From: Nitrospirae bacterium MYbinv3
GTDB taxonomy: Bacteria; Nitrospirota; Thermodesulfovibrionia; Thermodesulfovibrionales; Magnetobacteriaceae
Assembly (NCBI GenBank): GCA_002753395.1
Contig: PEAB01000011.1
Location: 1-64,000, forward strand
DNA: 64,000 nucleotides
Direction of reading: 5' to 3'
Shown: piece by piece, positions 10,165-21,128 of the stretch
How the letters are laid out: each line of letters opens with the position of its first letter
Numbering within the stretch: the first letter of the stretch is position 1
Notes under the pieces: generated by a model
Database searches by the model: none
What the model saw: the letters and a program-made list of their open reading frames with translations, nothing else
Told to the model about the DNA's origin: nothing
Position numbers and translations under genes: made by a program

Positions 10165-10430
10165 AAGATGCCTGAACCACGATTTAACGGATTTAAGGAT
10201 CGTCAGGATTATGTTATCTCTTTTTCCTCTATACTTTTGCACTTTTTTATAAACCAGCATTTTATGCAGCTTTTGAAAACAGATTCCCGCTTTCGCTGGA
10301 ATGACAGCAAATGGCGCATTTAGCCCCTCTATGCCTACCCCTGGCCTAAGCAAGCATCCAGAAAGTGCAAAACTATAGATTCCTATAAATCCTTTCATCC
10401 GTTTAATCATAGTTCAGACAATCTCTATGG
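10165..10430. repeat. Palindromic repeat (family D) with an internal REP-like VIPAKAGI repeat
   Basis: Inverted arms cctgaaccacgatttaacggatt ... atccgtttaatcatagttcaga; internal attcccgctttcgctggaatgac. Confidence 0.6.
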
Positions 10431-10586
10431 TTAATCAAATGTGACATTGTCAAGTTAAATCTCTCTGTTATTGAGAGAGCGTGGAAGGAGAGGGCAGAGG
10501 ACTTTGTAAGGAGGAGTATCCTCTGCCCTTTGGAGTGATAAAGCTTTTTATACGAACTTTGACCTTTTGCATAAAAGGGGAAAGCG

Positions 10587-11753
10587 CTATTTCTTGTCTT
10601 CTCTTTGTTTCCTTATAAAAGTAGGTATATCTATGTCATCGTCATAGGACATTAATTCGGTAGTTGGGATCTTGTCCTCTTTTGAGAAATCAAACAGATT
10701 CTTTGTCAGCAACCTGTCTGAACTTCTCGTAAAGACGCGGTCTTTTTCTGTCGATTTCCATCTGTTCATCTCTGGCAGCGATATCTTGATGTCCTTCTTT
10801 TCTTCAAAGCCGGTTGCTATGACAGTGACCTTGACCTCACCCTCGGAGTGCGGGTCAATCACGGCGCCGAAGATGATGTCTGCATCATCGTGTGCTGAGT
10901 CGAAGACCAGCTCTGATGCCCCTTGAACTGCGTCTAGTGACAGGTCGGTTCCGCCGGTTATGTTGATCAATATACCCCTGGCTCCATCTATCGAGGTTTC
11001 CTCTAAGAGGGGATTTGAGATTGCCTTCTTGGCAGCCTCTATATGTCCCTGTTCACCCTTGCCCTTTCCTATACCCATTACGGCCTTTCCTGAGTACTGC
11101 ATTATGGTCTTGACGTCGGCAAAATCGAGGTTTATCAGTCCTGGCACTAGGATCAGGTCTGTGATGCCTTGTACTGCGTCTCTGAGTACGTCGTTTGCTA
11201 TCTCGAAGGATTTTATAAGCGGCGTGCCTTTCTCTACAACCAACTGTATCTTGTCGTTTGGGATGACGATTGTAGTATCAACGAACTGATTTAACTCCTT
11301 TATCCCAAGGGTTGCGTTGCTGAGGCGTTTTCTGCCTTCATAGAAGAAGGGCTTTGTTACAACGGCTACAGTTAGCGCTCCGAGGTTTCTGGCGATCTCT
11401 GCTATAACCGGAGCAGCGCCCGTGCCTGTGCCTCCCCCCATGCCGGCGGTTATGAACACCATGTCGGCGCCTTCCAGTATCTCACGTAAACGATCGTTGT
11501 CTTCCAGGGCAGATTCCCTTCCTACCTGAGGGTTAGAGCCGGCCCCAAGGCCTCTGGTTATCTTTTCTCCGATCTGTAGTTTATACTCAGCCCTGGAGGT
11601 TTGAAGCACTTGTGCATCAGTATTTACGGCAATAAACTGCACATTCTTAAGATCAGAAAGGATCATGTTGTTTATAGCATTACCACCTGCACCGCCAACA
11701 CCTACTACCTTAATGTTTGCCTTTCCTTCATTGCTTTCTACCAGTTCAAACAT
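10587..11753 (-). CDS. ftsZ: Cell division protein FtsZ
   Basis: [14 protein letters not shown] tubulin signature; C-terminal peptide [12 protein letters not shown]. Confidence 0.98.
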   Translation of the reverse strand: MFELVESNEGKANIKVVGVGGAGGNAINNMILSDLKNVQFIAVNTDAQVLQTSRAEYKLQIGEKITRGLGAGSNPQVGRESALEDNDRLREILEGADMVFITAGMGGGTGTGAAPVIAEIARNLGALTVAVVTKPFFYEGRKRLSNATLGIKELNQFVDTTIVIPNDKIQLVVEKGTPLIKSFEIANDVLRDAVQGITDLILVPGLINLDFADVKTIMQYSGKAVMGIGKGKGEQGHIEAAKKAISNPLLEETSIDGARGILINITGGTDLSLDAVQGASELVFDSAHDDADIIFGAVIDPHSEGEVKVTVIATGFEEKKDIKISLPEMNRWKSTEKDRVFTRSSDRLLTKNLFDFSKEDKIPTTELMSYDDDIDIPTFIRKQREDKK

Positions 11754-11797
11754 AGCCTTGTACCTCCATTTGTATTTATCATTTTATATTCTTTATC

Positions 11798-13012
11798 TTA
11801 CGAGAACAGTTTGCCTACAAAACCCTTTATCCATTTTCTAATGTGGCTGAAATCACCTGCTAGTATCTCTATTGATGATGGATCGTCAATACTCTTTTGC
11901 GCATACATGATCAGGCCAACGGCTGTAGAGTACATGGGGTTTTTTACCGTGTCGATCATATCCTTGCCTTCAGGCATACCAATTCTGACGGGCATGTTAA
12001 GTATAGATTGAGCCAGTATCTCAAACCCTTTTAATTGTGCCCCTCCGCCTGTAAAGATTACACCGAAGGATGGTTTGTTGTTTCCACACAACTGTGTTAT
12101 TTCACCTTTTATAAGGTTTAGCAATTCCTCGCTGCGGGATTTTATGATCTCAGTTATATGGCCGCGAGTTACTTTTCTCTCACCATCGGCACCGGTTATG
12201 GCTATCTCCTCCGAGTCGTATTCACCAAAGGATGTGGCCACGCCGTAGGCTTTTTTTATCCTCTCAGCCTCTTTCACCGGTATAGCTAAACACACCGATA
12301 TGTCGTTTGTAAACTGATTACCGCCAATGTCTAAGATGGTGGTACCGATAAATTTTGAGTCCCTAAAAAGGCCTATATCAGTGGTTCCACCGCCAACGTC
12401 TATCAACAGGCAGCCGCACTCCATCTCGTCATCCCTGAGCGTTGCCATAGCAGATACAAGGGGTTCCAGTACAATATCCGCCACAGAGACCCCTGCCACC
12501 TCACAGCACTTGATAAGATTGTGCAGCGAATTGGTAGAGCCGGTAACAATCTGAACATGAGCCTCAAGCCGTACACCCCTCATACCTATGGGATTGGTTA
12601 TCTGTTCCTGACCATCAATTATATATTCTAATGGTATGATGTGCATTATCTCTTTATCTAAAGGGACGTAGACGCTTTGGGCTGTCTCCAAAGCCAATTC
12701 GACATCCCTTTGCCGCACGACCCCGCTTGCTATACCAACTGCTCCAGTGTTTGTCATACATTTGACGTAGCCGTCAGCAATACCGGAGTATACCTCCTTT
12801 ATTTCTACATTAGATAACGTTTGTGCCTTCTTTATCGAGTTTCTTATAGCCTTGGAGGTTGATTCCATGTCTACAATCATGCCCTTCTTGACTCCACGCG
12901 ACTGCGCTGTGCTTACAGCCAAGAACTTTATCGATGCAGCATTGACCTGAGCCACTATCGTACATATCTTGGTGGTGCCAACGTCCAATCCTACAACAAT
13001 TGAGTCTTTCAG
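11798..13012 (-). CDS. ftsA: Cell division protein FtsA (probable CTG start at 13012; ORF track starts at TTG 12988)
   Basis: DVGTTKICTIVA, GGGTTDIGLF, FTGGGAQLKG; position between ftsQ and ftsZ. Confidence 0.95.
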   Translation of the reverse strand: MKDSIVVGLDVGTTKICTIVAQVNAASIKFLAVSTAQSRGVKKGMIVDMESTSKAIRNSIKKAQTLSNVEIKEVYSGIADGYVKCMTNTGAVGIASGVVRQRDVELALETAQSVYVPLDKEIMHIIPLEYIIDGQEQITNPIGMRGVRLEAHVQIVTGSTNSLHNLIKCCEVAGVSVADIVLEPLVSAMATLRDDEMECGCLLIDVGGGTTDIGLFRDSKFIGTTILDIGGNQFTNDISVCLAIPVKEAERIKKAYGVATSFGEYDSEEIAITGADGERKVTRGHITEIIKSRSEELLNLIKGEITQLCGNNKPSFGVIFTGGGAQLKGFEILAQSILNMPVRIGMPEGKDMIDTVKNPMYSTAVGLIMYAQKSIDDPSSIEILAGDFSHIRKWIKGFVGKLFS

Positions 13013-13797
13013 GATTGTCTCCTTGCCTCTTTAACGATCAGCCGCTGTGAGAATCTTACGTCTATGTACTCTATGGGGATGTTCCTGCTGGCTATCTCAT
13101 CCTTAAGTTGCAGGTAGTTTTTAATCTTCTTTTCGTAATCGCCAGCGCCCAACAGCACGAGTGTGTCGTTGATCTTAATCGCAATATCTTCAGGCTTCTT
13201 GCCTGTTATCAGGACGTCTTTGCCTTGGGTTACACTGTTTTTGCTTAAAGCGCTTGTAAGCTTCAACGCCTCATCGTAAGCCTTCCTGTTTGTTGTATCA
13301 ACGTTGATGACTGGTAACTGCGTCAATGGTACAACACCCTTGGCAATAAGGGTCTTGTCCATCTTTACAAGTCTTTGACCTGCGTTGTCTATCAGGTATG
13401 TATCCTTACCATCATCCAGTATACCTACAGGCTCTTTTTCCTTTATTTTGATAAAGAGTGTATTTGGGAATTCCTTTCGTATAAACAAGGTTTTTATCCA
13501 CGGAGAGGTCATAAGGCGTTGGGCTAACTGCGTACAGTCTGTGGTGATAAGGCTTTTCCCATTTGTGTTGAGCAGTTTGAGTATATCTGACTCCTTTAGA
13601 TAAAAGTTACCCTCAAGGCTCAGGTGCTGAACCTTTAGGAAGTCAGCCTTCATAAACATGTACACACCTGCCGTTGCACAGCCCGTCAGCATGATAATCG
13701 TGGCTATTGCTATGAAAAGTCTCAATGACATGACCTTTTCTGTTTTTCTCTTTAAGCCATGTTGTCTGATATGTATATTCTTTTTTAGAACATTCAA
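13009..13797 (-). CDS. ftsQ: Cell division protein FtsQ (POTRA domain)
   Basis: Single N-terminal TM; LSLEGNFYLKESDILKLL; dcw position. Confidence 0.92.
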   Translation of the reverse strand: MNVLKKNIHIRQHGLKRKTEKVMSLRLFIAIATIIMLTGCATAGVYMFMKADFLKVQHLSLEGNFYLKESDILKLLNTNGKSLITTDCTQLAQRLMTSPWIKTLFIRKEFPNTLFIKIKEKEPVGILDDGKDTYLIDNAGQRLVKMDKTLIAKGVVPLTQLPVINVDTTNRKAYDEALKLTSALSKNSVTQGKDVLITGKKPEDIAIKINDTLVLLGAGDYEKKIKNYLQLKDEIASRNIPIEYIDVRFSQRLIVKEARRQS

Positions 13798-14885
13798 GGG
13801 GTGCCCTCCCCTAACCCCTCTCCTATATGAAAGGGGATATTTTCTATATCTACCAAGACACCTTTGTTATCACTGTCCATATCACTGCTCATAAACGGAT
13901 ATGTATTCAATGCCGATATCAGGATTTCCTCTATGAGCGTTAGGAAAGATATGCCAGCGTGTCTTGCTATCTTTGGCAGCAGGGACGTACTGGTCATACC
14001 GGGAAGTGTATTGACCTCAAGCAAGTACACTGCCGCCTGCTCGCAGCTATTGGCACCGCCACCCTCTTCTATGATATCGCAGCCCTCTGATAGTATCGTG
14101 TCTACACGTCCATAGCCCCTGCAGCATAAAGCTCTAAAGGCCTCAAGCGCAGCATCTTTGATCATGTCGGAGACATATTCCTCTATGTCTGGTGGCAGGA
14201 TGTATTGTGTACAGCCAACAGTGTATTTTGCGGTGTAGTCGTAGAACTCACTTGATGGACGCACCTCAACGCAACCAAGCACTTGGCCGCCCAAGATACC
14301 CACCTGTATCTCCCTACCATTTATGAATCTCTCTACGATTGCCTTGCTGCCAAATGACAGTGCCTGTGTAACAGCCGCAATGTAATCTTCTCTTGTTCTT
14401 ACGATGCCGATGCCAATGCTTGAGCCCTCGGCATTAGGCTTAACGATCCACGGAAGCGGAAAATCAGGTTCCTCCATATTTGATGAGATGACACCATTTT
14501 CCATGCCAACTGTTTTTTCAATAACGATGTAAGGCGCTGTATTGAGGCCATGATTTAGAAACAGCGTCTTTGATGCGTGCTTATCCATTGCCATGGCGGA
14601 TGCAAGAACGCTTGAGCCGCTATAAGGTATCTCTAAAATCTCTAGCAGCCCCTGGATGGAGCCATTTTCACCCCAACCTCCATGTAATGCTATAAATACA
14701 ATGTCTGGTTTAAAAGCGAGCAACCTATAGGCGATATCTCTACCGGCATCCAGTGCATGTGCGTTGTAACCAGCTTCTGACAGGGCTGCAAGCACTGCCG
14801 TGCCGCTCTTTATAGAAACATCTCTTTCTGATGAAGTACCTCCCATTAAGACCGCTATTTTTTTATCTTTGAGTTCCTTTCTCAT
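13794..14885 (-). CDS. ddl: D-alanine--D-alanine ligase
   Basis: VLMGGTSSERDVSIKSG; ALHGGWGENGSIQG; EVNTLPGMTSTSLLPK. Confidence 0.97.
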   Translation of the reverse strand: MRKELKDKKIAVLMGGTSSERDVSIKSGTAVLAALSEAGYNAHALDAGRDIAYRLLAFKPDIVFIALHGGWGENGSIQGLLEILEIPYSGSSVLASAMAMDKHASKTLFLNHGLNTAPYIVIEKTVGMENGVISSNMEEPDFPLPWIVKPNAEGSSIGIGIVRTREDYIAAVTQALSFGSKAIVERFINGREIQVGILGGQVLGCVEVRPSSEFYDYTAKYTVGCTQYILPPDIEEYVSDMIKDAALEAFRALCCRGYGRVDTILSEGCDIIEEGGGANSCEQAAVYLLEVNTLPGMTSTSLLPKIARHAGISFLTLIEEILISALNTYPFMSSDMDSDNKGVLVDIENIPFHIGEGLGEGTP

Positions 14886-14919
14886 CTGTCTTATGACCTC
14901 TCCATATCCTGATACTCCT

Positions 14920-15852
14920 TTAAATCCTGCTTGTGTTCACAATTTTTATCTCAGGTTCTAGTTCGATACCAAAATGGTCTCTAACCGAGCTTTGTACCCT
15001 TTCCATTAGGACAATGAAATCCCTGGCCGTTCCTCTTCCTTTGTTGACGAAAAAGTTGGCGTGTTTTGAGCTGACTTCAATGTCGCCTTCCCGATCCCCC
15101 TTGCATCCTGACAGGTCTATGAGTTTACCGGCAAAACGGCCTGAGGGATTTCTAAAAACACACCCCGCAGATAGTTCATTAACTGGCTGAGATCGTTTTT
15201 TCTGTAAGAGGCAGGTGTTATACCGCTCTTCTATCTCTGAGGGATTGCCTCTTAAGAGCTCAAAGTTGGCCTCTACAATAAAGCTGTTTTGGGTGAGTCC
15301 ACAGTGTCGATAAGCGAATGGTATCTGATCTCTGGCCAGTTTTGTTAACTCACCGGCGTCGTTTAAGAAGGTTATATGTTTTATAACATCCTTGATCTCA
15401 AACCCAAAGGAGCCGGCGTTACCTGCTATCGCCCCCCCCAGTGGTACCCGGATACCTGCAAGTCCTTCAAGTCCTGCGACGGAGGTCTTTATTGCAAATG
15501 ACAGGAGTTTGGACAACGACACCCCGGCGGTTACCCTTAGCGTTAATACATCTTCCTTTAGCAGCCACTCAAGGGTGTTTAGTCTTCTTGTTGAAATCAC
15601 GATGCCATCAAAGCCCTCATCGCCAAAGAGCAGATTAGAGCCTCCTCCCATGACACACAGGGGGATTTCCATCTCTCTTGCCTGTTTGATAAGCCCAATC
15701 ATTGAACTCAGCATCTCAGGTTCATAATACAGTGAGGCAGTTCCGCCGATCCTTAACGTCGTGTGATGTCTTAATGGTTCATCGTAATATGCCCTGCCTT
15801 TTAGATCCACTACCAATGAGTTATAATCATAATCGGTGTTAGTTACGTACAT
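14920..15852 (-). CDS. murB: UDP-N-acetylenolpyruvoylglucosamine reductase
   Basis: HHTTLRIGGTA, GGGSNLL, GIRVPLGGAIAGNAGSFG, SAGCVFRNP. Confidence 0.97.
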   Translation of the reverse strand: MYVTNTDYDYNSLVVDLKGRAYYDEPLRHHTTLRIGGTASLYYEPEMLSSMIGLIKQAREMEIPLCVMGGGSNLLFGDEGFDGIVISTRRLNTLEWLLKEDVLTLRVTAGVSLSKLLSFAIKTSVAGLEGLAGIRVPLGGAIAGNAGSFGFEIKDVIKHITFLNDAGELTKLARDQIPFAYRHCGLTQNSFIVEANFELLRGNPSEIEERYNTCLLQKKRSQPVNELSAGCVFRNPSGRFAGKLIDLSGCKGDREGDIEVSSKHANFFVNKGRGTARDFIVLMERVQSSVRDHFGIELEPEIKIVNTSRI

Positions 15853-17254
15853 GACAGCCTCCAATGAACTCCTCACCGATCTTCCACACATCCCCTGCGC
15901 CAAAGGTTATTAGATAATCGCCATTATTAACCTCTCTTGATAACAGGCATTGTAGCTCTTGCGTATCGCTAATATACGTTACATCTACCCCCTTAGACCT
16001 TAGTCTATGGTACAACGCCTCCGAGTTTATTCCCTCTATAGGCTCTTCCCCGGCAGCGTATATATCCATTAAGTAGAGTTTGTCTGCGTGTTTGAATGAG
16101 ATGGCAAATTCCTCCATCAGTGCCCTTGTACGAGAATAACGATGGGGTTGAAACACAATAACCAGTCTGTTTTTTACCTGTTCTCTGACGCCCTGTAAGG
16201 TCATTTGTATCTCTGTGGGATGATGTCCATAGTCATCATAGACCTTTACACCCATCGCCTCGCCTTTAAGCTCAAGCCTGCGTTTGATGCCTTTAAACTG
16301 TTGTAGAGAGTTTTTAATGGATTCTATCCCTATTTGAAGATAAAGGGCCACGGCAGTGGCTGCCAGGGCGTTTAGGATATTATGTCTGCCCAATAATGGA
16401 ATCTCAAATTGGTCTAAGAATTCTCCTTTATAAAACAGGTCATATCGCGAGGTCAAATAGCCATATTCTATGTTGCGGGCTGTATAGTCAGGCACGGGGG
16501 CTACATCGCTCTTGCCGAAAGAGTCCGAGAAACCATAAGTGACTGTGTTTCTGTTTATGTGAGGCAGTATGTCCCTGACGTTTGGATCCGCTGCCGATAC
16601 GACGCTCAGACCGTAGAATGGCACCTTGTTCAGGAAGCACAGAAAGGCCTTTTTCAGGTTGTCCATGTTAGAGAAGTAGTCCATGTGTTCGTTGTCGATG
16701 TTGGTGCAGACGGCTATCGTTGGAGACAGCTTTAGGAATGAGCCGTCACTCTCATCGGCCTCAGCCACCATAAATTGTCCAGTGCCAAGGCTGGCGTTTG
16801 TGTTGGTAGCCAAAAGCTTACCGCCAATGACTACGGTTGGGTCATACCCTGAATGCAGGAGGATGGTAGAGATAAGTGACGTAGTGGTAGTCTTACCGTG
16901 TGAACCGGCAACCAAGATACCGTACTTTAACCTGCCCAGTTCTGCCAACATCTCTGCACGAGGGATAACTGGTATGGAGAGCCTTCTGGCCTCTACGACC
17001 TCTGGATTGTCTTTCCCTACCGCTGAGGATACGACAACCACGTGAGCCGAGCCAACGTTTTCAGGCCTGTGTCCTATATAGACCTTGATCCCTGCGCTGG
17101 TCAGTCTATCAATCGTCGATGACCCTTTGATATCTGAACCGGTGACCTCATAACCAAGCCCCGATGCCCCCAAATTATGAAGCACCTCGGCTATGCCACT
17201 CATACCGATACCACCGATGCCAACAAAATGTATTACTCTGTACTGGTTAAACAT
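15839..17254 (-). CDS. murC: UDP-N-acetylmuramate--L-alanine ligase
   Basis: HFVGIGGIGMSGIAEVL; AGSHGKTTTTSL; DDYGHHPTEI. Confidence 0.98.
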   Translation of the reverse strand: MFNQYRVIHFVGIGGIGMSGIAEVLHNLGASGLGYEVTGSDIKGSSTIDRLTSAGIKVYIGHRPENVGSAHVVVVSSAVGKDNPEVVEARRLSIPVIPRAEMLAELGRLKYGILVAGSHGKTTTTSLISTILLHSGYDPTVVIGGKLLATNTNASLGTGQFMVAEADESDGSFLKLSPTIAVCTNIDNEHMDYFSNMDNLKKAFLCFLNKVPFYGLSVVSAADPNVRDILPHINRNTVTYGFSDSFGKSDVAPVPDYTARNIEYGYLTSRYDLFYKGEFLDQFEIPLLGRHNILNALAATAVALYLQIGIESIKNSLQQFKGIKRRLELKGEAMGVKVYDDYGHHPTEIQMTLQGVREQVKNRLVIVFQPHRYSRTRALMEEFAISFKHADKLYLMDIYAAGEEPIEGINSEALYHRLRSKGVDVTYISDTQELQCLLSREVNNGDYLITFGAGDVWKIGEEFIGGCHVRN

Positions 17255-18390
17255 CTATCGTACTCCTGTTTGTAGTCTTGAGACTTATCTTTCATAAGCA
17301 TCAGGGCAATGCAGGCTACCTTTTTGCCGGCATCTGGTTTTCCAAATGCCTTGCAGTCTCGACGGATCCTGTTTCTGAGCGAGGCATCTGTGTATAGGGA
17401 AACGATATGCCTTGACAGTGTCTGTGCTGTTAATTCTTGTTCTCTTATCATTATGGCTGCGCCGCTATTGGAGAGTCTGGCTGCGTTAGCCTCCTGGTGA
17501 GCTGATACATATGGGTATGGCACTAATATGGAGGGTATCCCGATGGTTGTTATCTCGGCTAAGGTGGTTGCCCCTGCCCTTGATATGAGCATCTCGCACA
17601 CGGCATATGCCTCAGGCATGTTATAGATAAAGGGTGTTACGGTGCCGGAGAAACCGTGGCGTTGATATGCGCCCCTGACTATTTCGTAGTCCTTGTTACC
17701 AGTTTGGTGAAGGAACTGTATCTTGTCCTTATAAGCGCTCAATATTGGTAGCGTCTCTATCATGGCATCGTTCAATCTGCTGGCCCCTGAGCTTCCACCA
17801 AAGATCAGCAATGTGAACAGATCCTCTCGCAGCGAAAACATATTGACGCCATCGCTTTTGGCTGCCTTGACTATCTTATCTCTGACCGGATTACCAGTAA
17901 TAATCACCTTATTCTTGGAAAAATAAGACTGTGAGTTCTCATATGTTATACATACCTTGTCAGCCAATCTTGCCAGCACCCTGTTGGCAAGACCAGGTAT
18001 TGAGTTCTGCTCGTGTATGACGATAGGTATAGCAAGAAGAAATGCCGCTAAGATGGGGACAAATGAGGCATACCCTCCAGTGCCAATTATTATGCTTGGT
18101 CTGACACTTCTTAAGAACGAGTATGCCTCAAAAAATGCAACAATTAGCCTAAACAACGCTGTTATCTTTTTCCTGAGCGACATGCCTACAAACCCCTCTG
18201 TCTTAAGGAGCTTGACGTAGTACTTTTCAAGGGGCAGCACCCTGGTCTCTATCCCCCTGTCTGTACCCATAAAAAGTATCTCGATATCGGGCGCCTGCTT
18301 TTTGATCTCCTCTGCTATAGCGATCGCAGGGTAGAGGTGGCCGCCCGTTCCCCCACCTGCTATTACTACCTTACATCTATCATTTGTCAT
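17233..18390 (-). CDS. murG: UDP-GlcNAc:undecaprenyl-PP-MurNAc-pentapeptide GlcNAc transferase
   Basis: VVIAGGGTGGHLYPAIAIAEE; HEQNSIPGLANR; FGGSSGASRLND. Confidence 0.98.
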   Translation of the reverse strand: MTNDRCKVVIAGGGTGGHLYPAIAIAEEIKKQAPDIEILFMGTDRGIETRVLPLEKYYVKLLKTEGFVGMSLRKKITALFRLIVAFFEAYSFLRSVRPSIIIGTGGYASFVPILAAFLLAIPIVIHEQNSIPGLANRVLARLADKVCITYENSQSYFSKNKVIITGNPVRDKIVKAAKSDGVNMFSLREDLFTLLIFGGSSGASRLNDAMIETLPILSAYKDKIQFLHQTGNKDYEIVRGAYQRHGFSGTVTPFIYNMPEAYAVCEMLISRAGATTLAEITTIGIPSILVPYPYVSAHQEANAARLSNSGAAIMIREQELTAQTLSRHIVSLYTDASLRNRIRRDCKAFGKPDAGKKVACIALMLMKDKSQDYKQEYDRCLTSTE

Positions 18391-19630
18391 ATGAAAACAC
18401 CCTTGCTTTTCTTTGATTAAATGTCCTCGTTGTATTCCTCTGCGACATAGATTCAGTCCATGCCGTATCATTCTTAGCGATGTTTAGGAGTAGACCAACC
18501 TCAGCTAAGTTTATTATCATAGAAGAACCTCCATAACTGATAAAAGGCATGGGCAGCCCCTTTGTCGGTACCATACCTGTTACAACACACATGTTTATCA
18601 GTGCCTGCAACACAATAAGAAGCGTAATACCGACTGCCATAAAGAACATGAATCTGTCTTCAAGTTTGTTGATAATCGAGATCGCCCTGATGAAAAATAG
18701 TAGAAACAGGCATATAACAAAGACAGTTCCTAAGAGTCCTATCTCTTCTCCTATTATGGCGAAGATAAAATCGGTTTTAGACTCTGGCAGAAAGAAGAGC
18801 TTTTGCATACTCTTGCCTATCCCCACACCGTGAATCCCTCCGTTTCCAAGGGCAACGAATGATTGTATCAATTGAAACCCGCTGTTTTTCTCATCTGCCC
18901 AAGGATTTAAAAATACCAACACCCTTTTTAACCTGTAAGGCTCCTTTACCAGCTTAATAACGACAGGGATAAAGGCCAACCCAACCGATAGGATGTAGGT
19001 CAACCTCACGTTTGCAACAAAGAGCAAACTGAACGTGATAACGCCAATTATTGCCGCTGAACCAAAGTCTGGTTGGCGCAGCAAGATGCCCTGTATGCAA
19101 ACCATCAAGATGATTGGCTTGATAAAGGCCTTAAACTCGTCGGGTTTAAAATCGGAGCTGGAGAGGTATTTGGATAAGAAGATCACCATTGCCAACTTCA
19201 TTGCCTCAGATGGTTGAAACGTGATGTGCCATATCCTTAACCATCTTCTGGCTCCATTTACGGTTAGGCCAATCACGGGTAGGTATACTGCAAGCAAAAG
19301 GACAGCGGTAACCACAAGTATCTCAAGCGCCCTCTTCCTGTACAGCTCTATGGGCAGCTTGTAAGCGATGATCATCAGGAGAATGCCTAGACACACTGAG
19401 ATCAGATGCTTTTTTAGGTAACGCACATCTATCAGGCTAATGTTAGCCGCTGCCTGAACATGTCTGCCCTCTGGCGGTACAACCGACGTAGAACTGTACA
19501 CCATCAAGACGCCTGTAAACACAAGACAAGCCGTGGCTAGCAGCAACACGCTATCAAAGCTTCCCCTTAAATGAGGATGTGCTTGCGATTGGGGAGAATC
19601 TCCCATAGTATATAGCTTTTGTGATCCCAT
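18380..19630 (-). CDS. ftsW: SEDS peptidoglycan glycosyltransferase FtsW
   Basis: Polytopic; FQPSEAMKLAMVIFLSKYL; GLPMPFISYGGSS. Confidence 0.96.
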   Translation of the reverse strand: MGSQKLYTMGDSPQSQAHPHLRGSFDSVLLLATACLVFTGVLMVYSSTSVVPPEGRHVQAAANISLIDVRYLKKHLISVCLGILLMIIAYKLPIELYRKRALEILVVTAVLLLAVYLPVIGLTVNGARRWLRIWHITFQPSEAMKLAMVIFLSKYLSSSDFKPDEFKAFIKPIILMVCIQGILLRQPDFGSAAIIGVITFSLLFVANVRLTYILSVGLAFIPVVIKLVKEPYRLKRVLVFLNPWADEKNSGFQLIQSFVALGNGGIHGVGIGKSMQKLFFLPESKTDFIFAIIGEEIGLLGTVFVICLFLLFFIRAISIINKLEDRFMFFMAVGITLLIVLQALINMCVVTGMVPTKGLPMPFISYGGSSMIINLAEVGLLLNIAKNDTAWTESMSQRNTTRTFNQRKARVFSYDK

Positions 19631-19646
19631 TGTGAAACTAAACCGC

Positions 19647-21128
19647 CTAATGTTTCTGCGAGGCGTCTGACAGGCTTAATACGGCTTGTTTAAACACCCT
19701 GCCTCTTTCCTCAAAGTCTTTAAACATGTCAAAGCTCGCACAAGCCGGTGAAAGCAAGACGACGTCCCCTGGGTTGGCAATGCCTTTTGCGCTGACAACG
19801 GCAGATTGCATATCCTGTTCCATATACACACTGGTTATGTCCTGTAATGAGTTATTGAGTTTGTACCTCGCCTCACCGATAAGGATGGCCGCCTTGACCT
19901 TATTCTTGACAGACTGACGCAGTGCAGAAAAATCACCTGCCTTATCCCTGCCCCCTGCGATAAGAATAACTGGTCTATCAAAGCTCTCCAGCGATTTTAT
20001 TACTGCCCAGATGTTGGTCCCTTTAGAGTCGTTGTAGTAATTTACGCCGTTAATCTCTTCTACAAACTCGACTCTATGTTCAAGTCCCTTAAAATCCTTT
20101 AATGTATTCCATATGTTTGTCATGCTGCACCCACAGACAAGCGCCATAAGCGCTGCCGCCATTGTGTTTTCTATGTTATGAACGCCGGTGACCTTAAGGT
20201 CAGCCGCATTTATTACAGGCATCTGATGTCCTACAAGCTCAGGACAGAGTACCTCTAACTCTGGTAGTTTGAAGGATATGGCGCCATCTTTGTAGAAGGC
20301 TCCCCTAAGTTTACCGTTTGTAAAGGCATCGGCATCGTACTTGCGGCTAAAGTACAGTATATCAGGACCGTTAGTGCCCACCATCGAGGCCACATCCTGA
20401 GTGGAAGGGTCGTCGGCGTTTAGGATGAGGAAGTTCATCTTGTCCTGATTCTCAAATATCCTGCATTTGGCATCTATATAATTCTGCATTGTTCCATGCC
20501 TATCCAGGTGGTCAGGTGTGATGTTTAAGATTGCCGCTACTTTGGGTTTAAATCTATCTATGGACTCTAATTGAAAGCTCGATACCTCGGTAACGATATA
20601 ATCGGGACGGACAAACTCCCTTGGCTTATCAAAGCTCCTGACTAACTTGCTGATCTCCTCTGTGAGGGCCTTACCAATGTTGCCGCCTAAGACGGTATTG
20701 AAGCCGCCGTTTCTCAGGATTTCATTGAGCATGGTCGTCGTAGTTGATTTTCCATTTGTGCCCGTTATTGCTAAAAATCCCAAGGAACATATCTTGTGAA
20801 ACTCCTCAATTACCTCGTATGCAAGTTCTAATTCACCTATTACCTTTATGCCTTTTTGCTGAGCACGCTTTATTGATGGCTGTTGCATAGGCACACCAGG
20901 ACTTACAACGATAAAGTCTGCCTTATCAAAGAGCTCGTCTCTGAACTGTCCTAGCTTTATATCAACAGACGAATCAAGTTGATCAACGTAATTCTCCAAC
21001 TCTTTATAACCCAGCTCATCCATTATCGTCACTATGGCGCCTAGACGAACGAGGAGATTGGCAGCTCCCACCCCGCTCCTTGCTAACCCTACTACTATGA
21101 CCCTTTTACTGTTAATGTTTTTAAACAT
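19647..21128 (-). CDS. murD: UDP-N-acetylmuramoylalanine--D-glutamate ligase
   Basis: ITGTNGKSTTTTML; YNDSKGTN; LIAGGRDKAGDF. Confidence 0.97.
   Translation of the reverse strand: MFKNINSKRVIVVGLARSGVGAANLLVRLGAIVTIMDELGYKELENYVDQLDSSVDIKLGQFRDELFDKADFIVVSPGVPMQQPSIKRAQQKGIKVIGELELAYEVIEEFHKICSLGFLAITGTNGKSTTTTMLNEILRNGGFNTVLGGNIGKALTEEISKLVRSFDKPREFVRPDYIVTEVSSFQLESIDRFKPKVAAILNITPDHLDRHGTMQNYIDAKCRIFENQDKMNFLILNADDPSTQDVASMVGTNGPDILYFSRKYDADAFTNGKLRGAFYKDGAISFKLPELEVLCPELVGHQMPVINAADLKVTGVHNIENTMAAALMALVCGCSMTNIWNTLKDFKGLEHRVEFVEEINGVNYYNDSKGTNIWAVIKSLESFDRPVILIAGGRDKAGDFSALRQSVKNKVKAAILIGEARYKLNNSLQDITSVYMEQDMQSAVVSAKGIANPGDVVLLSPACASFDMFKDFEERGRVFKQAVLSLSDASQKH

Noticed and set aside
10126-10410. 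94-aa minus-strand ORF
   Set aside because: Translates palindromic and REP repeats (VIPAKAGI); no support as a gene.
10491-10530. gggcagagga...tcctctgccc palindrome as the ftsZ terminator
   Set aside because: Good stem but no T-run on the minus strand; function left open.
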